A DNA stretch of 64,000 bases from Chengkuizengella sediminis (lineage in GTDB: Bacteria; Bacillota; Bacilli; Paenibacillales; KCTC-33759), in assembly GCF_010078385.1 (NCBI RefSeq), contig NZ_SIJC01000008.1:1-64000 (forward strand), read 5' to 3'. The position numbers and the translations under genes were made by a program. Of this stretch, positions 1 through 6,244 are shown piece after piece (position 1 is the stretch's first letter; each line of letters begins with the position of its first letter). The notes beneath the pieces were generated by a model. The model was not told where the DNA came from. It searched no databases and saw only the letters and a program-made list of their open reading frames with translations.

Positions 1-120
1 CTCAAGATGAGATTTCCCAATTTAGTAAGACCCCTTGAAGACGACGAGGTTGATAGGTTCGGGGTGGAAGTGCAGCAATGCATGGAGCTGACGAATACTA
101 ATCGGTCGAGGGCTTATCCA
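1..120 (+). rRNA. 23S ribosomal RNA, 3' end (partial)
   Basis: The window opens inside the 3' end of a 23S rRNA gene. The conserved ending ACTAATCGGTCGAGGGCTTA lies at about 99-118. Only the last ~120 bases are present and the exact mature end is approximate. GC is well above that of the protein genes further right. Confidence 0.93.
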
Positions 121-309
121 AATATATACTCAAAAAAGTGAGTTCATCATAGCTGATTCCCAGTTCATGGATGAACTGGTGTCGGAATTGCCACAGGAAG
201 TGGCAGTTTATGATCGACCGAGTACTTTTTCGGGGCCCAGTAACAAATGTAATTCCATTTATAATTCTTTGTTTCGCATCTAGTTTTCAGGGAACACTAT
301 ACATAATGA
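121..309 (+). other. rRNA-tRNA spacer without 5S rRNA
   Basis: This transcribed spacer joins the 23S end to the first tRNA. It has two clear hairpins, CAGTTCATGGATGAACTG near 160-178 and TTGCCACAGGAAGTGGCA near 188-206, likely RNase processing structures. I looked for the conserved 5S core here and did not find it, so this operon has no 5S in the usual place. The spacer ends with AGTTTTCAGGGAACA, a string typical of Bacillales rRNA spacers. Confidence 0.6.
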
Positions 310-386
<77 letters not shown>

Positions 387-395
387 ATTACATAT

Positions 396-472
396 GGAGC
401 TGTGGTGTAGAGGCCTAACATGCCTGCCTGTCACGCAGGAGATCGCGGGTTCGAATCCCGTCAGCTCCGCCA
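396..472 (+). tRNA. tRNA-Asp (GUC)
   Basis: A 77-nt cloverleaf with anticodon GTC in the loop CTGTCAC, acceptor arms GGAGCTG/CAGCTCC, T-loop GGTTCGAATCC and encoded CCA at 470-472. Its 3' end is copied twice downstream (598-615 and 809-821). Confidence 0.95.
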
Positions 473-474
473 TC

Positions 475-501
475 AAAAAAGAACTGGAAGTTCTTTTTTT
501 T
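475..501 (+). terminator. Rho-independent terminator of the rRNA-tRNA operon
   Basis: Inverted repeat AAGAAC-TGGA-GTTCTT followed by eight T. It directly follows the tRNA-Asp CCA and ends the operon. The same hairpin recurs unchanged at 822-849. Confidence 0.85.
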
Positions 502-524
502 ATGCTTACAAATAAGAGGGATGT

Positions 525-579
525 TGAACCCAGAAGGGTTCGTCGGAGCATAAACTTCGGGAGGAATACATCGCAGTCT
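525..579. repeat. 55-bp direct repeat, copy A
   Basis: This block, starting TGAACCCAGAAGGGTTCG and ending ACATCGCAGTCT, is repeated at 671-725 with 52 of 55 positions identical. Each copy starts with a short GAACCC/GGGTTC hairpin. Each lies between a terminator and a copy of the tRNA-Asp 3' end. Confidence 0.85.
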
Positions 580-597
580 CGTAACGAAGTGAAGAGT

Positions 598-652
598 ATC
601 CCGTCAGCTCCGCCATTAAAATAAGAACCGAAGGAATGAAGGTTCTTTTTTT
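598..652 (+). repeat. tRNA-Asp 3'-end fragment plus terminator, copy 2
   Basis: Positions 598-615 are identical to the last 18 bases of tRNA-Asp (455-472). They are followed by a hairpin AAGAACC...GGTTCTT (623-647) and a T run. There is no anticodon arm, so this is not a functional tRNA. A GGAGC at 544-548 could pair with GCTCC at 607-611, so it may be a decayed tRNA-like unit. Confidence 0.75.
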
Positions 653-670
653 GTTGGTAACTAGGGATGA

Positions 671-725
671 TGAACCCATAGGGGTTCGTCGAAGCATAAA
701 CTTCGGGAGGAATACATCGCAGTCT
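671..725. repeat. 55-bp direct repeat, copy B
   Basis: Second copy of the block at 525-579, with three substitutions clustered in its first 22 bases. After it the sequence diverges (TTAACTACATG...) until the third tRNA-Asp 3' fragment. Confidence 0.85.
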
Positions 726-808
726 TTAACTACATGTGGCTAAGGGGTCCCCGGAAAGTAATCGGTGAATACATAGAATCATAAGCGTCACTTTTTGGGG
801 TATATACA

Positions 809-849
809 GTCAGCTCCGCCATCAAAAAAGAACTGGAAGTTCTTTTTTT
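809..849 (+). repeat. tRNA-Asp 3'-end fragment plus terminator, copy 3
   Basis: Forty-one bases (809-849) are identical to 460-500, covering the tRNA-Asp acceptor 3' strand, CCA and the whole terminator hairpin with T run. This perfect copy is younger than copy 2. It suggests repeated partial duplication, or att-like scars at a tRNA gene. Confidence 0.85.
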
Positions 850-877
850 CTAGTCTGAAGTTGAATTAGCTATGAAA

Positions 878-899
878 TAGCGGGAATTTTTGGTCTTAT
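878..899 (+). repeat. Short interspersed repeat, copy 1
   Basis: The motif TAGCGGGAATTTTTGGTCTT occurs here, again as TAGCGGGAATCCGTGGTCTT at 928-949, and inverted at 999-1020. The 350-bp stretch 851-1200 holds these repeats and a terminator, and I see no gene in it. Confidence 0.6.
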
Positions 900-927
900 C
901 TTTAAAAAATTAGCCCAAAGTAAAAAT

Positions 928-949
928 TAGCGGGAATCCGTGGTCTTAT
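928..949 (+). repeat. Short interspersed repeat, copy 2
   Basis: Second direct copy of the TAGCGGGAAT...GGTCTTAT motif, 50 bp after copy 1. It differs from copy 1 in a few central bases. Confidence 0.55.
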
Positions 950-998
950 ATCATTCATATTCACATCAAACTACCATATCTAGCCTTGAAACAGCAAT

Positions 999-1020
999 TT
1001 AAGACCATAATTTCCCGTTA
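999..1020 (-). repeat. Short interspersed repeat, inverted copy 3
   Basis: Read on the minus strand this is TAACGGGAAATTATGGTCTT, the same motif as at 878 and 928. The inverted arrangement could let the transcript fold between 928-949 and 999-1020. Confidence 0.5.
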
Positions 1021-1123
1021 TATTATGAAATTCTTTAGATCGTACGGAATAAGACCTTTTATTTCCTTTAGTTTTTAGTTTTTCTTTAAGCAAGTCTCCT
1101 CTAGTTCCAAAATGAAATAAGAC

Positions 1124-1151
1124 AAAGGGACTTCCATTATGGAGTCCCTTT
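1124..1151. terminator. Hairpin terminator
   Basis: Nine-bp inverted repeat AAAGGGACT/AGTCCCTTT with a 10-nt loop. It lies 50 bp past the stop of the minus-strand DUF4349 gene. It has no clean T run on either strand, so direction is uncertain. Confidence 0.5.
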
Positions 1152-1200
1152 TATAAATTTTAGATTATTCTATATTAGTCCTTAAATTCTTGATATATAA

Positions 1201-2109
1201 CTACTCTTGTTTGTTTCTGTATCTACGAATGAAAAAGATCACTGTAACTGTAATCAGTCCTAAAATGATTAAAATAGGTGAATTACCAATCAGGAGAATA
1301 AATAAATTTGAAAAGAAGTGTATGATTCCATTCATTGAGTTTACAAATTGTTCTTTTGTTTTAGCCCAAACATTTAAATTTTTATTATTTAACTCAGGGA
1401 CACTGATTTTCTCTTCATTGATGGAAATAGAGACACTTGCCAAGGCACTATGATTTTGTAAGTAAATCATTCTGCCCTTAATTTGCTCAATTTCCTCTTG
1501 AATTCTAGCCAGACTATCTGATATTTTTAATAAATCTTCCGTTTTATCTGCATTTTCCATAAACCCTAAAAGTCTTTCTTCAACAATCTCTTTTGATTTC
1601 ATACGTGACTCTAAATCTACATATTCTTCGGTTACATCTGTACCAGATATATTTCGATTCGTTACATTTATACTTAGAGCTTCTACTTCTTCTAAAAATT
1701 TAGTAAATTGAGCTTGAGGAATTCTTACATCAAGTTGTGCACTTATATTTTGTTCTGAATGACGATATACTGATGAATTTACGATATACCCTTTCATATG
1801 TAATAAAATTTGCTCTATTTTTTGTTGAGTTTGTAAATAATCCTCTACATCGATAGATAGGTTAGCATTGTAAATGATCATTCTTTCTGTATTTTTTTGA
1901 ACAGATTCAGACTGTATTTCTTCATAACTTTCATTGGACTCACTAAAATATACATCAGCATCAGCTTCATCAAAAATTGCTTCTTCTCCTGACGATTCCT
2001 CAGTTGCGATTGATGATAGATCATTACTAATTTTTTCAACACTACTGCAAGCAGCCAATAGAACCGAAACTACCCCAATCATAAAAATAAACCTTATTTT
2101 CTTTTTCAT
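1201..2109 (-). CDS. DUF4349 domain lipoprotein
   Basis: 302 aa. The N-terminus has a signal peptide with lipobox LLAAC, lipid attachment expected at Cys21. An acidic linker (about 25-75) leads to a DUF4349 domain (about 75-255) that includes a helical coiled-coil part around 165-225. The C-terminus has one strong membrane helix (about 270-293) and a basic tail RRYRNKQE. So the protein is probably fixed by both a lipid and a helix, with the domain outside. Members of this family are common in Firmicutes and have no firm function. A ribosome site AAAGGGGGAA precedes the ATG. It appears monocistronic. Confidence 0.85.
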   Translation of the reverse strand: MKKKIRFIFMIGVVSVLLAACSSVEKISNDLSSIATEESSGEEAIFDEADADVYFSESNESYEEIQSESVQKNTERMIIYNANLSIDVEDYLQTQQKIEQILLHMKGYIVNSSVYRHSEQNISAQLDVRIPQAQFTKFLEEVEALSINVTNRNISGTDVTEEYVDLESRMKSKEIVEERLLGFMENADKTEDLLKISDSLARIQEEIEQIKGRMIYLQNHSALASVSISINEEKISVPELNNKNLNVWAKTKEQFVNSMNGIIHFFSNLFILLIGNSPILIILGLITVTVIFFIRRYRNKQE

Positions 2110-2220
2110 CTGTATTTCCCCCTTTTTATAATGAACGTAGTTAAAATATAAAATGTTTCACCATTAGAATTATTTTATGAATGTTAATTACACGAAATAA
2201 TCATAATTTCTCAAAGTGAA

Positions 2221-2268
2221 AAAACCCAAAATATGAAACTTTGATTGTCGTTTCATTTTATGGGTTTT
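2221..2268 (-). terminator. Terminator of the YbjQ gene pair
   Basis: A long inverted repeat, AAAACCCAAAATATGAAAC against GTTTCATTTTATGGGTTTT with an 8-9 nt loop, ends in a T run on the minus strand. It lies just past the stop of the 81-aa minus-strand gene. Confidence 0.8.
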
Positions 2269-2304
2269 GTTTTCATTACTAATAGTATATGCTTGTTCAT
2301 TAAA

Positions 2305-2550
2305 TCAATCATCTTTTCTCGGTTTGGTTATAACTCTATAATATCGATCTCCATTTTTTGAATTGTAATAAACTTGTTTACGTTCCTTTGAAATGGGATC
2401 AATAAAGATCTCATTTGTTTCTTCATAACCAGGTGGAATTTTATCACCGTCTTGGAAATCTGCTCTTCTATCTAAAAGGGGTTGAAGAAGAAGTGCTCCT
2501 AAGATGATCAGAATAGGTGTAAAAGCAAAAAAATAGAAAAAGGAATCCAT
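2305..2550 (-). CDS. Small membrane protein, YbjQ partner
   Basis: 81 aa. One N-terminal membrane helix (about 4-23, FFYFFAFTPILIILGALLL) is followed by a charged soluble tail rich in D, K and Y. I do not recognise a family. Its start codon overlaps the stop of the upstream YbjQ-family gene in a TAATG arrangement, so the two are very likely translationally coupled. It may anchor or assist that protein at the membrane, which is inference from context only. Confidence 0.7.
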   Translation of the reverse strand: MDSFFYFFAFTPILIILGALLLQPLLDRRADFQDGDKIPPGYEETNEIFIDPISKERKQVYYNSKNGDRYYRVITKPRKDD

Positions 2551-2876
2551 TATTCATCAGCTACCTTTTCTACAATGACAGCCGTACCATAAGCAGCAAC
2601 CTCACTTAATTGTCCATTTGAACCAGAATCAAAACGCATCATGATGATGGCGTTTGCACCCATCACACTTGCATTTTCTACCATACGATCAATGGCTTGT
2701 TTTCTTGAATCCTCAAGTAATACAGTATATTCTTTTATTTCTCCCCCAACTAATGAGCGTAAACCTGCCACAATGTCATTTCCTATCCCTCTTGCACGTA
2801 CAACAACGCCAAATACAGGTCCTTTTGTCTCTTTCACTTTGTAACCTTTTAAATTTTCTGTTGTTACAACGATCAT
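2550..2876 (-). CDS. YbjQ/UPF0145 family protein
   Basis: 108 aa, full length for the family. It has the family pattern: an N-terminal VVTTENLKGYKV strand, the segment GVVVRARGIGNDI, and the conserved C-terminal block ANAIIMMRFDSG (about 74-85). The proteins form pentameric rings. The annotation 'heavy-metal-binding domain' is common but not proven. It is first in a two-gene operon with the small membrane protein. A ribosome site AAATGAGG precedes the ATG. Confidence 0.85.
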   Translation of the reverse strand: MIVVTTENLKGYKVKETKGPVFGVVVRARGIGNDIVAGLRSLVGGEIKEYTVLLEDSRKQAIDRMVENASVMGANAIIMMRFDSGSNGQLSEVAAYGTAVIVEKVADE

Positions 2877-3069
2877 GTTATTACCTCATTTCTTTTTTAA
2901 AGTGAATGTTTTAGAAAAGTACATATTATTTCATACTATTTATACGATTAGATTCTGTATTGTGTTTCAAATTATTCTTTCCATTTTATGATTTGTTAAT
3001 GTTCTTATGAGTGTTCGATTTTGATTTAGACATCATTTTGACTATTTAGTGTTTTTTGTTTATGAAATA

Positions 3070-3103
3070 GGGGTTTTTACCAACCCTTTTCAGGGAGTTC
3101 CCC
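3070..3103. promoter_or_regulatory. Tandem GC-rich palindromes, candidate NreC operators
   Basis: Two palindromes lie about 85-115 bp before narK in otherwise AT-rich DNA. The first is GGGTT-N6-AACCC at 3071-3086, the second AGGG-AGTT-CCCC at 3092-3103. The second matches AGGG-N4-CCCT, the core of the staphylococcal NreC site as I recall it, in 7 of 8 positions. An NreC-like regulator is encoded at 10173. The rest of 2877-3184 shows no gene. Confidence 0.45.
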
Positions 3104-3184
3104 GAATTACATATCCTACCTTTGAATCTACAATAAAAGTATAAATTAATTCTTTCTTAATTATAAGATCTGGAGGAGATTAGG

Positions 3185-4489
3185 ATGCAGAGTTCAATTA
3201 AAAGATGGGAACCAGAAGATAAAACTTTTTGGACACAAACAGGAAGGAAAGTAGCGACTAGAAATCTATGGATATCAATTCCAGCTTTATTGTTAGCATT
3301 TTGTGTGTGGATGGTATGGTCCGCAGTAGCAGTTAACTTAAACAGTATTGGGTTTAATTTTACTGACAACCAATTATTTACTTTAGCAGCATTACCTGGT
3401 TTAGTTGGTGCAACATTGAGAGTGTTTTATAGTTTTATGGTTCCTATATTTGGAGGTAGAAACTGGACGATAATCACAACAGCGTCATTACTAATTCCAG
3501 CTATTGGAATAGGGATGGCAGTTCAAGATCCAACAACATCTTTTATGACAATGGCTATTTTATCTGCATTATGCGGATTTGGTGGAGGTAACTTTGCTTC
3601 TTCCATGGCGAATATCAGTTTCTTTTATCCAAAAGAGGTAAAAGGAGCAGCATTAGGATTAAATGCAGGCTTAGGTAATTTAGGTGTAAGTGTTGTTCAA
3701 TTTTTAGTCCCTGTGGTTATAGGACTAAGCATGTTTGGAGTTTTTGGTGGAGAATCTCAAACGATGATTACGGACAGCGGGACAAGAGAAGTGTGGATGC
3801 AAAATGCAGCTTACGTTTGGGTTATACCTATTGTAATTACTTGTATCGCAGCCTTTTTTGGAATGAACAATTTAGCTTCAGCTCAAGCTTCTTTTAGAGA
3901 ACAGGCTGTTGTTTTTAAAAGAAAACATACGTGGATTATGAGTTGGTTATATACGATGTGTTTTGGCTCTTTTATCGGTTATTCTGCAGCATTTCCTTTA
4001 CTAATCAAAACACAATTTCCTGAAGTAAATCCATTACAATATGCTTTCCTTGGACCATTAGTTGGAGCACTGATTCGTCCTGTAGGAGGTTGGATGGCTG
4101 ATAAATTAGGTGGAGCTCGTGTTACATTCTGGGATGTTATTATCATGATCATAGCAACTGGTGGAGTCGTTTACTTCTTAAATGCAGATAACTTCTGGGG
4201 ATTCTTCCTTATGTTTATGATTTTGTTTATAACAACTGGGGTAGCAAATGGTTCTACGTTCCGTATGATTCCAGTTATATTTGAACCGAAAGAAGCAGCT
4301 CCTGTGTTAGGTTTCACATCTGCAATCGCAGCTTATGGTGCCTTCTTTATACCTAAAGCGTTTGGTACATCCATTTCTGCAACAGGTTCACCAAATGCAG
4401 CACTATATGCATTTATGGCATATTACGTTATTAGTTTGTTCGTCACTTGGTACTGGTATTCACGTAAAAATGCAGAAATCAAATGTTAG
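3185..4489 (+). CDS. narK: NarK-type nitrate/nitrite transporter (MFS)
   Basis: 434 aa with about 12 membrane helices. It moves nitrate in and/or nitrite out across the cytoplasmic membrane. Family marks are Arg79 in the segment GATLRVFYSFMVPIFGGRNW, the glycine-rich nitrate signature GFGGGNFASSMANISFFYPK (131-150) continuing to GLGNLGVS, and a second Arg in the repeat block LIRPVGGWMADKLGG. A ribosome site GGAGGAG precedes the ATG. It opens the nitrate island and is followed by the NreA-like gene after 160 bp that holds a palindrome and a hairpin, so it may be partly separately transcribed. The transport direction cannot be read from sequence. Confidence 0.93.
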   Translation: MQSSIKRWEPEDKTFWTQTGRKVATRNLWISIPALLLAFCVWMVWSAVAVNLNSIGFNFTDNQLFTLAALPGLVGATLRVFYSFMVPIFGGRNWTIITTASLLIPAIGIGMAVQDPTTSFMTMAILSALCGFGGGNFASSMANISFFYPKEVKGAALGLNAGLGNLGVSVVQFLVPVVIGLSMFGVFGGESQTMITDSGTREVWMQNAAYVWVIPIVITCIAAFFGMNNLASAQASFREQAVVFKRKHTWIMSWLYTMCFGSFIGYSAAFPLLIKTQFPEVNPLQYAFLGPLVGALIRPVGGWMADKLGGARVTFWDVIIMIIATGGVVYFLNADNFWGFFLMFMILFITTGVANGSTFRMIPVIFEPKEAAPVLGFTSAIAAYGAFFIPKAFGTSISATGSPNAALYAFMAYYVISLFVTWYWYSRKNAEIKC

Positions 4490-4493
4490 GGTG

Positions 4494-4505
4494 AGGGAAT
4501 TCCCT
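4494..4505. promoter_or_regulatory. AGGG-AATT-CCCT palindrome, candidate NreC site
   Basis: A perfect 12-bp palindrome begins 5 bp after the narK stop and lies 145 bp before the NreA-like gene. It has exactly the AGGG-N4-CCCT form and resembles the site upstream of narK at 3092-3103, which suggests one factor controls both. Confidence 0.4.
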
Positions 4506-4547
4506 GATATCATTTAAAAGAATCATTGTAAAAGATTTATGAATTGA

Positions 4548-4580
4548 AATTTAAGTGGGGGATCTGCCCTCACTTAAATT
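4548..4580 (+). terminator. Hairpin between narK and nreA-like gene
   Basis: Long inverted repeat AATTTAAGTGGGG...CCCTCACTTAAATT with a short loop. There is no T run after it, so it may be an mRNA-stabilising or processing hairpin rather than a strong terminator. Confidence 0.5.
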
Positions 4581-4649
4581 CATCTTAAGTTATTAGTATT
4601 AACATTTCTGAAAAATTTATCTGGATTTATAAGAAAGGAGGTTTTCCAA

Positions 4650-5165
4650 ATGGGCAGCTTGCAACCAGAGATTGAGAAGCATTTAGAAGGTATTCGATTA
4701 CTAAGCTCAAGTGATTTTGCAGGATTTGCTATCCTAGATCATCAAGAATATATCATTCGTTGGAAATACGTTTCTGGCAACCGAAACGAGCGTTATAAAC
4801 GTATAAGACTTCGTCCAGGAAAAGGAATTGCTGGTCAGGTCATTAAACATGGTCGCCCTGTGATATTTGATTCTCAATATGATAAAAGGTTAATTGATCT
4901 TCGCGAATACCCCATATTACTCGCTGAAAGTTTGGAAGCTGTTGCCGCTGTACCTGTTACTTTGAAATATGCTGTTACTGGAGTATTGATGATAGGTAGC
5001 AGGATCCTAAGAGATTTTGATAAACAAACCGTTGAATTATTAGAAAGCATAGCGGAACAACTGGGTTCTATGATTCAAAATTATAATAAACAAGAAGATA
5101 GAGATATATTTCAATCAATTAGAACACCAAATTCAAATAAAACAAATAGAAAGTTAGGAGGTTAA
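4650..5165 (+). CDS. nreA: GAF-domain nitrate sensor, NreA-like
   Basis: 171 aa, a single GAF domain (about 18-145) with no other domain. The core block KRIRLRPGKGIAGQVIKHGRPVIF is typical of NreA-type GAF proteins. In staphylococci NreA binds nitrate and restrains the NreB kinase. The role is assigned because it sits in a nitrate operon with NreB/NreC-like genes. It begins after a perfect AAAGGAGG site and ends 5 bp before the cytochrome gene, whose ribosome site overlaps its last codons. The ligand residues cannot be confirmed here. Confidence 0.75.
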   Translation: MGSLQPEIEKHLEGIRLLSSSDFAGFAILDHQEYIIRWKYVSGNRNERYKRIRLRPGKGIAGQVIKHGRPVIFDSQYDKRLIDLREYPILLAESLEAVAAVPVTLKYAVTGVLMIGSRILRDFDKQTVELLESIAEQLGSMIQNYNKQEDRDIFQSIRTPNSNKTNRKLGG

Positions 5166-5170
5166 CCTGA

Positions 5171-6244
5171 ATGAATACTAAAGTAAATCAAAATCAACCC
5201 TCCATTCAAAGAGCGTTTGTTTCTAGGTTTGCGATGCATCTATTTTTTACAATTCTGATTCTTTTCATAATGACTTATGTTGGATCAAGAATGTTTACTC
5301 ATATGGATTTAAATTTATATGGTTACATGGTGGGTACGTTGGTATTTTTAATCGGTTTATTTTACCGCTTTTTAAGTTGGAGTGAAAGGCCACCTGCAAA
5401 ATTAATGATCAAAAAAGGAAAAAAACTAATTTTTCGTAAAAAAACGGTTAAAACCACAACCACTGATATCGGAATGCAACGTTTCATATGGAATAGAGGT
5501 ATTTATAGATGGTTTCAACATATGCTCATGGGATGGGGAGTGATTATCTCTTGTTTTGTAACTTTCCCATTAGTATTTGGATGGATGTATTTTACGATGG
5601 ATGATAATGGATTTTATACGGTCGTTTTCATGGGCTTAAATTTGATGAAAATCAGTGCGGATGGGTTTTTAGCGTTCCTCTTTTATAACTCCTTAAACAT
5701 TACAGCAATTATGGTTATTACTGGAGCAAGTATGGCCATTTATAGACGTTTGAAAAATTTGCAAGCTAGGGCTGAACAGACGGTTATATTTGATTTTATG
5801 CCCTTATATATGCTTCTTTTTATAAGTATTACGGGATTATTACTTACCGTGAGTAATGTGTTTTTCCATGGTTTTATCCAACCTGAATTATCACTAGTTC
5901 ATCAATTTTCAGTGATTGTGACATTAATTTACTTACCTTTTGGTAAACTTGCTCATATTCCTATGAGACCTTTAGGTATCTATGTCAAAAACTACAGAGA
6001 GCATTATGCAAATCAATCCATGAAAAAATGTAAAGTTTGTAGCAATGAATTTGTATCTACTGAACAATCTAATGATGTGATACATGTCTTAGATCAAAAC
6101 GCAATTCAATTTAAAAAAGAAGAGGGTTTCCACTTAGCAGAGTTATGTTTACCTTGTCGCCGAAATTATCGGATTTCAAAATTTAGTGGTGTAAAAACTC
6201 ATCTAACAAAAGCAAAGGAGGCGAATCAAGATGCAAGGGGATAA
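5171..6244 (+). CDS. NarI-like membrane cytochrome b with C-terminal CxxC pairs
   Basis: 357 aa with about six membrane helices (near 22-38, 50-68, 118-138, 150-190, 210-232, 243-262). Candidate haem ligands are His117, His233, His244 and His262, which lie in or next to helices as in the NarI/HdrE family. It would pass electrons from menaquinol to the catalytic subunit. Unusually, a soluble tail carries CKVC (287-290) and CLPC (326-329), a likely zinc-ribbon or redox site absent from classical NarI. The stop overlaps the start of the reductase gene by 14 bp. The family match is weak and rests partly on context. Confidence 0.65.
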   Translation: MNTKVNQNQPSIQRAFVSRFAMHLFFTILILFIMTYVGSRMFTHMDLNLYGYMVGTLVFLIGLFYRFLSWSERPPAKLMIKKGKKLIFRKKTVKTTTTDIGMQRFIWNRGIYRWFQHMLMGWGVIISCFVTFPLVFGWMYFTMDDNGFYTVVFMGLNLMKISADGFLAFLFYNSLNITAIMVITGASMAIYRRLKNLQARAEQTVIFDFMPLYMLLFISITGLLLTVSNVFFHGFIQPELSLVHQFSVIVTLIYLPFGKLAHIPMRPLGIYVKNYREHYANQSMKKCKVCSNEFVSTEQSNDVIHVLDQNAIQFKKEEGFHLAELCLPCRRNYRISKFSGVKTHLTKAKEANQDARG

